In this document: positions 49,401 to 55,869 of the stretch, one piece after another
Layout: the number at the start of each line of letters is the position of its first letter
Numbering within the stretch: position 1 is the stretch's first letter
IMG/VR virus record: IMGVR_UViG_3300044710_000107
Span: 1-64,000 of that record
Direction: 5' to 3' (one strand)
Length of the DNA: 64,000 nucleotides
Source: a virus
Notes under the pieces: generated by a model
What the model was told of the DNA's origin: nothing
What the model saw: only the letters and a program-made list of their open reading frames with translations
Databases searched by the model: none
Translations under genes and position numbers: made by a program

Positions 49401-49795
49401 ATCGAGGCGTAACCGATCGGGTCGTCCATCATCGACACGCGCTCGCCGTGGTCGATACGGTCCATGACGGCAAGCTGATCGCGCGTATCGGCGATACCCC
49501 TCATCAGCATCGCACGGCCAGCGCCAGAAAGCATTAGTCCGGTCGTGAGGATCGGCCCCTTCGCCGCAGCGGCCGTGTACGCTTCAGCGCGCGTCTGCGG
49601 TTTCGTCGCCGCTCCGAACGGGTCCTCGTCCTCGATTGTCTGGCCTGGCGCGACCGGCGCGGGAGCGGCTGGTGGCGCTGGCGGTGCTGCGGCCTGTGGT
49701 GCTGGCGCCGAGCCGAACGGATCGGGGTCATCGATGGTATCGAGGTCGTAGGTTTGCGCCGGTGCCAGCCCGAGCGATGCCGGGACGCGGGCCAT
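40466..49795 (-). CDS. Giant 3,109-aa polyvalent virion protein
   Basis: One unbroken frame with several enzyme-like segments. Residues ~790-885: ParB/DdrB-like (ITVWQTNDGRNVVVNGHQRL, ending GTPLDAARVLR). ~1258-1280: JAB/JAMM-like HNHPNNSSLSSND. ~1565-1640: ADP-ribosyltransferase-like (FKSWFRNSAVVDETGRPLVV, YHGT, then MAFFTDDPAIASSYA). ~1962-2020: metallopeptidase HEVLHALKRLG (HExxH) with EEAIADE downstream. The last 850 residues are helical with one hydrophobic stretch (~2803-2830). This mixture is that of phage polyvalent proteins, ejected with DNA or acting in conflict. The start overlaps the upstream stop (TAATG). Pro/Ala-rich linkers separate the parts. Confidence 0.72.
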   Translation of the reverse strand: MARVPASLGLAPAQTYDLDTIDDPDPFGSAPAPQAAAPPAPPAAPAPVAPGQTIEDEDPFGAATKPQTRAEAYTAAAAKGPILTTGLMLSGAGRAMLMRGIADTRDQLAVMDRIDHGERVSMMDDPIGYASMDASQRADARAQLQEFLNTAVPPRVDVNVPLSPPQPVWAGPGEEAKPSPPGQPIAEVPYGPRGAPAVRLPGFNMAPPSEAGGEPAPVLTGEHQANVAGASAVRPIGLGDMQRGLPAPPLPLPETALTRAGAALTEYGERTFPIAPERESFGTRATQMVTGMAPIVLGAGLATAAGQPEVGAGIVASTIFAQSYDSTFRDAQAHGATPEQADRAALENAAMQGTLMVTPVFRALDALPAPLRDGALRTLVNMGRHGVEFAGFNSLGTFLDNYVAKNTYEPERPLTQGIGEAGAEGFVAGMAIPVGAAFARTLRTAFQPMPTIPPRTPRSPPGAAPAEEPQPGAPPGLPGPGAPAAGGAAPSAAPPPRPQRRQRPAAAPPTPGSAEDLAAAVAAGAPAPTAAAPAETPVPPTVPEPAADIHAQIAALADPKNPKDAVFLAAGTPLPRLPVIDGLHIASRPEGIFLATDAAKADQFRSAPTVTDPLMARLLGYPETKGEAVASGNPVVVQGTDAAGAVVAETLASPQAVPAAEATVKAETPPGGAVAVRPPEAVAGERTEETAAEGAQPPAPAPPTRIRTVEQIMREDGIGAKAAAAKQTEEIAAIGRPITMDEMAARRAGVAALPSSVPGVPPLQPSEPRDQGYPMFTPAELTIDPAVMQFKASDERGVTGALSGHSTWEPALANPITVWQTNDGRNVVVNGHQRLDLAQRAEAAGQQGVQLPARVYREADGYTPEYMRALGAYQNIAEGSGTPLDAARVLRTKNAFPDSMRLPELPPHQMIVQQARGLAQLSPEAFGAVENGIVPPEYAGMVGAVIAEPAEQMAALDALARGQPANANQARIMIADIRNGGFLQGAQTTLFGEEAFARSLVPERAKVLDAAMKILRSAAAAFRATVKGEETLTAAGNILAGKANVEGKTASERLLDTIGRNATTVGPYSDALNVAARQLAAGKQGDVGKIAHSFLAAARELERGGTRPGVSAGAYGHGVGPAPEGEAGPIAAAVQGGMLEAVGRLAQPPIKDERQGRLFLETPATMPKATGRLAEQGVVIGSEAEDFARFAEQNPGVSPAVLAGRYVLERGRETGHEYLTAYDPHLDAVVMAHTTGSARSVDFPPGFGDIATDPSRALVFQHNHPNNSSLSSNDVYQLSLSGVSGIVAQGHDGSLYAASLGPAVDRRAHTQSTIANAIMLGGIRAKGTVSDGLLLAIRRGEATNKELEPVLWDTINRALHGAGFIDYVAVASRPPHVAAIADRVAQAAVRGGYNVGDHRHPDAASADEGIARILARSADDSRTRRSAGQERGGGGPGLSEGAPPHAPGGTQEVGVRGLAERKPPLPPASGAPLFGEAPRAPAQRPAPEPALRTDERQAVMPGMEPSAVQAQAARDQVGRGALLPTGEQKPANEGLFAPKPPEQKPLFGRRGVAPAAQVETPEFKSWFRNSAVVDETGRPLVVYHGTQRPDRVGGRFRSARATSGPMAFFTDDPAIASSYAASKSDTSLTNEDASYETWFRIKPKGARAAVPLDRAWWSMSPEQKAKISSLAPRVTYDDDRNIVMAPEGRLTGIGNYDYELKRAHGNAFKALIEGWLNGGVLYNDEEKFHDVLRAAGVDVPVEMHDPHATMPAVFPTFLSIQRPLDTSAIPQPLVAALDKASRRQRFDPRNGGGDIWDKNRRDPREWVRELLDDIETGKSSHAWTSIPDWVTKTLRAHGYDGIKDTGGKLGGQTHTVWIPFDDVQVKSATGNVGTFDPNNPRIAFQRGQMPGHPDYPHPHAIQAVIDAARAMTGGHIQIEAYDAAHHAFTVKFPDGHTEQVFGYAIGRLIRAAIEPGRFAQNMSHEVLHALKRLGVFTGKEWSTLEAAAERGNWIEKHGVRARYPELGHVGQLEEAIADETGVHLTGPAPPKGSLMARVIAKLRAFLARLRNMLARRGFQTAEDVFGRVQSGEVGAREPGSGMEPVGPQTVGESLEAARAWGLRDPTEIAAGRRPLSDRELAARVGRMREFAKTHPLAWVEQHGPEFHVVTPDFSQRSRAQQIAGRAIVRTFPVRDIAATDATKDAAATFARDYAAGLQRQITGEISEGLAFGRRPTDVPGPDDRPEAQPPIRTAEDMTTRLARIPHVGAALSTAAEKFGDLNDTVTMMITPMAARGASDEARAIAKQYANLTRWIAWDYNRIIDWGRNTFKPDRLKAMWDAADADSVAIQETGKPLEEGGVASLRPDEQAAVKAWQADAENALAQARKVGMTEAEGLPSYAPRMVVDMVEGVMHPFGQGGEGARAAVVRNMLTLPLATMRLRQAIAGRALIGQIKAAGARTGQATVREGGMPQDFRTFGTNLRTTTPQLIHRKHLTTEETEQAANRKRAMMDGQEFNWFTIKGNPAFWTVRPRFGTDAEGHFGPVKDADGNMIFERVPIYVRSDFEGPLKAILHESAAGVVGRAGEALYQGMMSLKGRMMTSIMYGVAHLGVIAGRAFPAAPNLVRVMRLGNAMKQDPATMRRLILGGMAPIGRTMGFRDLPGIIEDPQMAPGRSWTSKILAAVPGLFDPRAGAAVLRAVDRLGDFTHGTLLWDQVQNIQVGLALDFEQYLTDAGMPQTAATRIAANFANIYAGALPREAMSQAARAWANILLFSRSYRLGNLAAVKSAFLGLPRDVRSQLLREHGEAVAKLANSLARRKGISVLLMDMALYYIGNSLIQSGLNAMLGLGQEQEQLPAGASVWQRLGAEGQGYARRLVEEAQRLIEHPQQALNPFGVVESLSALYDHEPQKRNRILIGFDKDGTGIYMRNPTGKTAEDISDYFVRPLDTAKRMMSPFARPMWELATNDQGFGHKLYDPMADAPTEVAQAVGGLARSVTSSTFPWAARLAGAYEGREGLGRALGETAAAGLGTSVSKGYPGGPALGEMAAARESHEFSVQRAMPGIRDMIRRGDNEAAAAKMTELGIEPGMQRYIFGQTVQPTVSKRQLRDLMLYGTPEQQRRVFGPAAP

Positions 49796-51186
49796 TATTG
49801 TGATGCCTGACCGCCGCCGACGACCTTCCACTTGCCGGGACCGTCACCGGGAATGAGGTAGGCCCCGTACTTGTCGGACCATTGCGCGTTCGGGAACGCG
49901 GGCGGCGGCGGCGGCCGCTGCGGTTTCGGCACCGCTGGCGTGGTTGGCGTTGCCACTGCCGGCGCTCCAGGCCGTGCCGGCGCTGGCGCGGGCGCTGCGG
50001 CACCGGTCGGCCGTCCAGCGGCACTTGGCAATCCCTCGCTGGCCTGCGCCATCGCCTGATCCCATGTCGTCCCGGGCTTCGCAGCCATGATCTGCGCCGC
50101 GAGCTTGCCGACCGCCAAGGCCTGGGCGAACGGAACGCCGGCCTGCTTCATCTGCTGCACGCTCTCGTGGAACTGCTGCGTCTCTTGCAATGCGTTGACT
50201 TTGGCATCGACCAGCGGCTGGTTCTGAACCATGTGGGCCGCGGCGACACCACCGCGCTCCGCAACGCCCTGGCCGGCAGCGGTGGCGGCCTGCGTCGCCT
50301 GGAACGCTTCGATCTTCTGCCACGGCTTGCCGGTATCTGGGTTGATCGGCAGCGTGCCGTCCGACGCTGGCGTCAACAGGCTGTTCATCGCCGTGGCCTG
50401 AAGATCACCGGGCGTCACGTGGGCGGCGGCGCCGGCGGCCGCACGCGCGGTGAGGTAAGCAGCCCTGGCCATGTCCATGCCGGATTGCGCCTGCATGAGC
50501 GGTATCCGCGCCTGCCCAACGTCCTGGTATGTCGCCGCGCGCGACGTGGCCGCCGCCGCCATCTGCTGCCGGTAATCATTCTGCCACTGCGCCTGCAACA
50601 GCCGCTCAGCCATCTGTTCGTCGGTTGCACGCTCCTGCGCGCCGGTCTTTGCATAGGCCGTGAAGGCGTTGCCGAGCGATTCCGAAAACCCGCCGGTGCG
50701 CGTCGGCGACAGCATCGCGCCGGCGGCTGCCATCATCGGCATCGTGCCCGACGAGGACCGCAGGATCATCATCGCGCGGTTCATGTCGAACATCTTGCGC
50801 TGCGCATCCGGATCCTGCTGGTCGGGTGAGCCGCCGCCTCCGGATGGTGGAGCGTTGCGACCGAGCGCGCCTTCTGGCGGCGGCGCCTCGGTGTCGGGTG
50901 GGTTCGCGCGGGCCAACGCTCCCTGTGGCGCTGGTGGCCGCGCGCGTCCAACTGCGGCGGCGCCGGCCGGTGGCAGCGCCGGCGGCGGCATGCTGCGGTA
51001 ATTGTCCTGCGGAGGCGCTCCGCCCTGGTCGGCATCGGGCAATGGCGCCGGCGCTCGCAGCAGCGCGGCCGCAGGATAGAGGATGTCCATGTCGGGATCG
51101 TCGACACCACCGCCGCCGGCGTAGCGCCGCGCACGTCCGCCGCCAGCCCATCCGCGCGCCAGTGACCGATGCAGCGCGCCGCTCAT
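49795..51186 (-). CDS. Internal virion / ejection protein candidate, 463 aa
   Basis: Pro/Ala-rich N-terminus (to ~130), helical core (MNRAMMILRSSSGTMPMMAA, GGFSESLGNAFTAYAKTGAQ), long Gln/Ala coiled-coil-like stretch, then a disordered Pro-rich linker and a short end domain (NAQWSDKYGAYLIPGDGPGK). The AFTAYAKTGAQ-type core and the position beside the giant protein suit proteins carried in podovirus heads and ejected. It starts right after the upstream TAG and its stop overlaps the giant gene start. Confidence 0.6.
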   Translation of the reverse strand: MSGALHRSLARGWAGGGRARRYAGGGGVDDPDMDILYPAAALLRAPAPLPDADQGGAPPQDNYRSMPPPALPPAGAAAVGRARPPAPQGALARANPPDTEAPPPEGALGRNAPPSGGGGSPDQQDPDAQRKMFDMNRAMMILRSSSGTMPMMAAAGAMLSPTRTGGFSESLGNAFTAYAKTGAQERATDEQMAERLLQAQWQNDYRQQMAAAATSRAATYQDVGQARIPLMQAQSGMDMARAAYLTARAAAGAAAHVTPGDLQATAMNSLLTPASDGTLPINPDTGKPWQKIEAFQATQAATAAGQGVAERGGVAAAHMVQNQPLVDAKVNALQETQQFHESVQQMKQAGVPFAQALAVGKLAAQIMAAKPGTTWDQAMAQASEGLPSAAGRPTGAAAPAPAPARPGAPAVATPTTPAVPKPQRPPPPPAFPNAQWSDKYGAYLIPGDGPGKWKVVGGGQASQ

Positions 51187-52197
51187 CTACGCTGCCATCG
51201 CAAGCCGCGTGCCGAGCGCACCGCCGGTCGCGCGCCGCCGCGCGCGGATGCGACCGCCCTTGGCGTGCAGCCCAAGCGTCTGATTGTACAGGTTGCTCGT
51301 GTTGTAGGCGTTCGACGCCGCCGTGGCGCCCAGCGTGGTGCCGACGAACGACGACAGCGGTGACGCCGTGTAGGACTGGCCCGGATTGTAGTTCATCCCG
51401 ACCTGCATCGTGTTCGACGGTACGTTCTGGCCGCGAATGATGTTCGATGCGTACGACAGGTTCTGGTAAGGCCACTGCTGTTGTGCATAAAAATTATTCA
51501 TCGCCGCATTGATGTTCGACTGCGACAGCGTGTCCTGAGCCTGGCCGGCGGCGGCAAGCTGACCGACATCGGCGGCACCGAGTTGCTGCGTCAGCGCACC
51601 CAACTGGCCGAACTGGGCTCCGGCGGTCTGCTTCGCGGTCTGTTCCTGCAACGCCGCACCGAGCGCTCCCTGGTAGCCCTGCCCGAGCGCGCCGGCCTGC
51701 GCCTGGTAGAGCGCCGTATCATTGGCCTGGATCGCGTTGTTGGTCGCCTGCATCTCCTGCGGCGACCGCGACTGCCCGGCGCTGACGAACCGGTCCTGCA
51801 CCTGCGGCAGGATGTTCTGGGTGAGCTGCGTGTTCGCCGCGCTCTGTAACCCGCCGAGCACCGTGCTCTCGAACGGGTTCATGTAACTGTTGATCTGGCC
51901 GGCGGTCACCGGAGTTCCGGCCTGCCCCGTCAGATTCATCGCTTGGCCGAGCGCGCCCTGGTAGTTGCCCTGGTTCGCGACGACATCCTGCCAGCTCTGC
52001 GTGGTCGCGGCAGAAGGCGCGGCGACCTGCGGGCCGGGGAACGGCGTGTAGGGAGTGCCGGCAAGATTTGTTGCGGCGTTGGCGAGGTTCGCCTGATATT
52101 GTTGCAACCATAGCGGGAAACTGGTGCTTGTGTCAGCACCAGTTGGTTGTGGCGGGACCGGCTGTCCGGAAAATAAAAAAGACGATGTGCCTGACAT
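51187..52197 (-). CDS. Internal virion protein candidate, 336 aa
   Basis: Gln/Ala-rich helical protein: PLWLQQYQANLANAATNLAG, GQAMNLTGQAGTPVTAGQIN, NPFESTVLGGLQSAANTQLT, and repeated Gln-Gly-Ala segments. It ends in a basic tail (KGGRIRARRRATGGALG). This pattern recurs in phage proteins associated with short-tail ejection complexes. Directly followed by the 463-aa gene. Confidence 0.6.
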   Translation of the reverse strand: MSGTSSFLFSGQPVPPQPTGADTSTSFPLWLQQYQANLANAATNLAGTPYTPFPGPQVAAPSAATTQSWQDVVANQGNYQGALGQAMNLTGQAGTPVTAGQINSYMNPFESTVLGGLQSAANTQLTQNILPQVQDRFVSAGQSRSPQEMQATNNAIQANDTALYQAQAGALGQGYQGALGAALQEQTAKQTAGAQFGQLGALTQQLGAADVGQLAAAGQAQDTLSQSNINAAMNNFYAQQQWPYQNLSYASNIIRGQNVPSNTMQVGMNYNPGQSYTASPLSSFVGTTLGATAASNAYNTSNLYNQTLGLHAKGGRIRARRRATGGALGTRLAMAA

Positions 52198-52228
52198 TTC
52201 TACAACGTCTCTTGGATTGGGTCAAGCG

Positions 52229-53164
52229 TCATTTGATGCACCTATCCGACTTGGGGCTTCTCGGCTTGTACGGACCGCGTTTTTTGCCTTCGTGACTCCG
52301 TTCTGCGCGCCATACCGGGTCGGCCCAGAGAGCTTTTCGTGCGTCAGACGTCTTCGCCGCGACGCCTTCGTACGCCCCTTCAGCGTGTCGCTGTCTGATG
52401 ATCTCTGCGCGCGCTGCGCGCCGCTCGGGAGTCCACCAAGCCGCCTTTGTCCCTCGTCCGGCCGCGCTTATCTTCGCTCGCGTCTCGGCAGAAACCTGGT
52501 GCCCAATCTGGCTGGCGCGGCCCTTTTCGACTGCTTCGCGCGGTCGCGGCTTACCTTTCTGTTCCGCCGCCAGCCGCCGCAGATGCTCGATGTGGAATTC
52601 CGGGATCACGCGATTCTGGAATGAGGCGATTGTTCGGGCGCGCCACTCGGAGTCGGCCCAAAGGGCCTTCGCCCCCTCCCGAACGTGCGCCCGTCCCTCC
52701 TCGGTCACACGCCGGCCGACCGAGCCTTCGCCGCCGGTCGAAAGATTGTAGCCGCGCGGGTGCAGGCAATCGAACTCGACGATGAATGCCCGTTCTAGAG
52801 TGTTCGCGGCATCGCGTCCGAAAGCGACCGCGATCTCCTCTACGATGAAGTTTTCCGGGCCGTGCTTCCTGATCGCCTTGATGATCGCCCGCTTCGACTT
52901 GGGCCGGCTGGCCTCATCGATGGCTTCTTTCCACCGCTCTGCGGCTGTCCGCGCGGTGATCCCGACGTACTCTTTCCCGTTCACCAGACAGGTGATCTTG
53001 TAAACGGTGACGCGCTCGGTTATTTCGGTGGCAGCCCTCATCGAATTCACCCTTCGATCTGCGGTCAGAAGCGCCGTCTCGTTCGCAGCGAGCGGCGTTT
53101 CGTCTTTGTGCCACAGGATTGAAGGTGGCAACAGCGAAATTTGCTGGTGGAGGGCGAGGTTCAT
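52229..53164 (-). CDS. GIY-YIG homing endonuclease
   Basis: 311 aa. The GIY-YIG core VYKITCLVNGKEYVGIT lies at residues 54-70, with a later catalytic-type ERAFIVEFDCLHPRGYNLST (Glu and Asn near the end of the domain). NUMOD3-like motifs follow (SAETRAKISAAGRGTKAAWW, TPERRAARAEIIRQRH), and the end is Lys/Arg-rich. I give the start at 53164 because it overlaps the upstream stop by ATGA; an in-frame ATG at 53041 with an AGGGTGA site removes 41 residues of unknown sequence. It lies between two virion genes that look intact, as expected of a free-standing homing gene. Confidence 0.85.
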   Translation of the reverse strand: MNLALHQQISLLPPSILWHKDETPLAANETALLTADRRVNSMRAATEITERVTVYKITCLVNGKEYVGITARTAAERWKEAIDEASRPKSKRAIIKAIRKHGPENFIVEEIAVAFGRDAANTLERAFIVEFDCLHPRGYNLSTGGEGSVGRRVTEEGRAHVREGAKALWADSEWRARTIASFQNRVIPEFHIEHLRRLAAEQKGKPRPREAVEKGRASQIGHQVSAETRAKISAAGRGTKAAWWTPERRAARAEIIRQRHAEGAYEGVAAKTSDARKALWADPVWRAERSHEGKKRGPYKPRSPKSDRCIK

Positions 53165-54228
53165 GCGGCCCTCTTCAATTTCTGCCGCACGAATTTCTTC
53201 TCGCCGAGGGCGTGCGCCAGGGCGCTTCGGTCATGGTCGAGGATCGCGGCGCCGCGTTCGTTCGATCCGCCCCCCAAACGAGAAACGTCAGCGTGAGTCA
53301 AGACGTACTCGCCCGAGCTCAATTTTGCGGGCACCGAATCGCTGGTCCCGGTCCCTGGTCCGCGCACGAAGCGCTGACCGCCCTCGGTGCTGAACACATG
53401 CCCCAGCGCCCCGCCGTGCTTCCACCCGTAATTTTGCAGCGTATTGCCCTGGAAGAAAGTCTGCTCCGGCCGCTGCCCGTAGGTGTACCAATCTGTTCCG
53501 GAGGCCGGCGTGACTGGCGTGCGGCCTGGCACGTTCGTGTTGAGCGGCATGTTGTAGTAAGGCCCCTGATTCGCCGCGGTGCTGCTCGGTCCTGGCGTCT
53601 GCCACGTCCCGATCGTGGGCTTGTTGAAAAGGCTGCCAGCCGCCGATAGCGCTCCAAGGGCGAGCGCAGTGTTGCTGATGCCGCCGGGTGCGCCGCCGAA
53701 CAGGCCGCCACCACCGCCCGCGATCCTCGCAGCCTGCCCGGTCGTGCTCGTCGGGAGCGCGCCGCCGCTGGTTCCTGCCGCATTGAGCGCCGTCCCGCTC
53801 GGCGTCGGGCCTTGGTAGAGCGGATTGCCCGAGGCGTCCGTGGTGATGACGTTGCCGTTGGCGTCTAGCATCGTCTGCGTGGCGCCAGTGCCGCCGCCGC
53901 CAAACAAGCTCCCGAGCGCCCCCGAGGCATCATTGTAGAGCCCGGTTCCGGTCGGCGTGCCGCTCGCGTCGGTCATGTAGCCGAGCGCACCACCGCCGAT
54001 ACCGCCGATCAGCGCACCTTCGCCGATGTTGCCGTGGGTCAGCGCAGCAGTACCGGCGCCGACAGCCGCGCCGGTGATCGCCGGAGCCGCGATGGACGCG
54101 AGCGTCGAGCCGGCGTCCATGCCGAGCGCGGAGATGATCGGCGAGACGAAATGGCGTCGCGCGCCTGGCTGCAGGCCATTCCCGAAGGCGTCACGCGGCC
54201 GCTGGCGGAAGTGGTCGTAACGCTTCAT
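53161..54228 (-). CDS. Gly-rich virion protein with SGEYVLTHADV motif
   Basis: 355 aa. Ala/Gly-rich hydrophobic head (AAPAITGAAVGAGTAALTHG), flexible middle, and the end motif SVPAKLSSGEYVLTHADVSRLGGGSNERG. This end motif (S-D-x-V-P-A-x-L-S-x-G-E-Y-V-x-x-x-x-x-V-x-x-L-G) is common in phage virion-associated proteins, and I treat it as a head/ejection component. It overlaps the GIY-YIG gene by ATGA. Confidence 0.6.
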   Translation of the reverse strand: MKRYDHFRQRPRDAFGNGLQPGARRHFVSPIISALGMDAGSTLASIAAPAITGAAVGAGTAALTHGNIGEGALIGGIGGGALGYMTDASGTPTGTGLYNDASGALGSLFGGGGTGATQTMLDANGNVITTDASGNPLYQGPTPSGTALNAAGTSGGALPTSTTGQAARIAGGGGGLFGGAPGGISNTALALGALSAAGSLFNKPTIGTWQTPGPSSTAANQGPYYNMPLNTNVPGRTPVTPASGTDWYTYGQRPEQTFFQGNTLQNYGWKHGGALGHVFSTEGGQRFVRGPGTGTSDSVPAKLSSGEYVLTHADVSRLGGGSNERGAAILDHDRSALAHALGEKKFVRQKLKRAA

Positions 54229-55028
54229 GCCCTGGCCCTCATGCGTCGCGCGAGCGCGCCCTGGCGCTGGTGTTGGATCCGGCCGCCGCGGCGGAATGGC
54301 GAGCCACCCGGCCCGGGGCCGCCTGCGGTGATGTCGCCGACAGCCTGCGGTCCTGCCGCGGCGTTGATCCCTGGTGATCCGCCGATATTGGATAGGTCGA
54401 TGCCGCCGTTCGCCGCCGCGCCGGCTCCGAGGCCAGCGCCCAACCCGCCGCCGAGGCCTGGTCCGGGACCGCCAGCCGTTATGTCGCCCATTGTGTTCGG
54501 ATCGGCGACGCTGATGCCGCCGACGTTGCTCATCGCTCCGGAAAGCGACTGACCTGCGCCTAGGCCAGCGCCGATGCCGGCGATCGGTTCCGCGCTCGGC
54601 TGCATCGTCGGGCTCGGCCCAGGCGGCGCTGACGGGTTGAGGTAGTCGTAGAGCGCGCCGACGCCGTATTTGCCGCCGACGCTGCCGATGATGCCACCTA
54701 CCGGCCCAGCAAGCATGGTCCCGAGCGCGCCAAGCCCTATGCTTCCAGCCGTCGTTAGAATATCGCGGCCCGTGATGCCGAAGCCGGCGAGACCGCCGCT
54801 TGACGGTCCGGCGACCTGCGCTCCCTGTGATGCGCCTGCCGTTGCTGCGCCGCCGACGTTCGACAGCGCAGCGCCGCCCATGCCGCCGGGCGAGAACTCC
54901 GGCGCGCCGGTTGGGCCGACGTTGAAGCCTGGAGCCTGCGGGCCGGCGTCAACATAACCGCCGGCGTCAAAGCGCCGCACAGGAGCATGCCGCCGCTGCA
55001 ACGCGCCGATGCGGCCCATGTGCATCAT
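54225..55028 (-). CDS. Gly-rich virion protein, 267 aa
   Basis: Strongly Gly/Ala/Pro-rich with repeated NMGDITAGGPGPGLGGGLGA, also VGDITAGGPGPGGS. A hydrophobic segment (RDILTTAGSIGLGALGTMLA) may be membrane-inserting. Basic tail (HQRQGALARRMRARA). ATGA overlap with the GNAT gene. Likely an internal virion protein. Confidence 0.5.
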   Translation of the reverse strand: MMHMGRIGALQRRHAPVRRFDAGGYVDAGPQAPGFNVGPTGAPEFSPGGMGGAALSNVGGAATAGASQGAQVAGPSSGGLAGFGITGRDILTTAGSIGLGALGTMLAGPVGGIIGSVGGKYGVGALYDYLNPSAPPGPSPTMQPSAEPIAGIGAGLGAGQSLSGAMSNVGGISVADPNTMGDITAGGPGPGLGGGLGAGLGAGAAANGGIDLSNIGGSPGINAAAGPQAVGDITAGGPGPGGSPFRRGGRIQHQRQGALARRMRARA

Positions 55029-55516
55029 TCCGCTGCCTCGGCGAGACGCTGCGGCTTGGCGATCACCTTGGAGTAGACGATCTCGTGCGGCCGGAAGCCC
55101 CAGCGGGCGAGGTAATTGGAGTTCCGACGCCGCGCCTTGGCATGGAACATGACGATGTGCACCCGGAGCTCGCCGGCGAACCGGATGGCCTCATCGATCA
55201 GCAGGCGTCCAACGCCGAGCCTGCGGTATTCCGGTCGCACGTAGATAACGTCGTCGGTCGCGACCATCGCGGCCATGTCACGCGGGTGCCTCGACACCAG
55301 CAGGAACATGTACCCAGCGATCGCGCCGCCGGTGCGCGCCAGGAGGATGTGCAGCACGCCGGCCCGCTCGAGGCTGCGGTAGCGGTCGTGGTCCGGATTG
55401 AGCCGCAGGATATCCCGGTTCGATCCGACCTCCTCCCAGTGCGTGCGGATCAGCGGCCATGCTTCCTCGATGAACCGGTCGTAGGCCGTTCCCCAGGCGA
55501 GATCGACGGCGCTCAC
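55025..55516 (-). CDS. GNAT-family acetyltransferase
   Basis: 163 aa. Acetyl-CoA-binding core YVRPEYRRLGVGRLLIDEAI (motif A, R-x-x-G-x-G/A), with earlier strand GAIAGYMFLLVSRH and later HIVMFHAKARRRNSNYLARW then GFRP. Structurally like GNAT enzymes that acetylate amines of proteins or small molecules. It lies inside the virion operon between small structural genes, so it may modify virion or host proteins. ATGA overlaps on both sides. Confidence 0.78.
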   Translation of the reverse strand: MSAVDLAWGTAYDRFIEEAWPLIRTHWEEVGSNRDILRLNPDHDRYRSLERAGVLHILLARTGGAIAGYMFLLVSRHPRDMAAMVATDDVIYVRPEYRRLGVGRLLIDEAIRFAGELRVHIVMFHAKARRRNSNYLARWGFRPHEIVYSKVIAKPQRLAEAAE

Positions 55517-55761
55517 CGGCGCTTCCTCTTCGCCAACGCGGCATGCAGCGCGCCCTGTCGCGGCTGCCGATTGCGCGCGGCCTGGTGCAACAGCATCGCG
55601 GCCATGAGGGCGCCCATGATGGGCGACGGCGCTACGATGACGAGGTGATGCGGATGCGACGGCGCGGCCTTGGCGCGGCCACCGCGCGCCATCGGCTGTC
55701 CACGGCCGACCCCGCCAAGCATGATCGGCGATGGGATGCTACCGAAGTCGCTGCTGCGCAT
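55513..55761 (-). CDS. Unknown 82-aa basic protein
   Basis: Short hydrophobic stretch (VIVAPSPIMGALMAAMLL) and a basic tail (NRQPRQGALHAALAKRKRR), giving a single-pass or amphipathic protein. ATGA overlap with the GNAT gene. The gap 55762-55869 holds no convincing promoter or gene. Confidence 0.45.
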   Translation of the reverse strand: MRSSDFGSIPSPIMLGGVGRGQPMARGGRAKAAPSHPHHLVIVAPSPIMGALMAAMLLHQAARNRQPRQGALHAALAKRKRR

Positions 55762-55869
55762 TGACTGCCCCGGCCCTGTGCGGCGAGACGTGTGAAGCGT
55801 CCCGCCGGCCGTCAGAGGACCAGCGCAGGCGGTCAGGCTATCACGGTGCCGTGCCGGAAGGGAAGGGGG

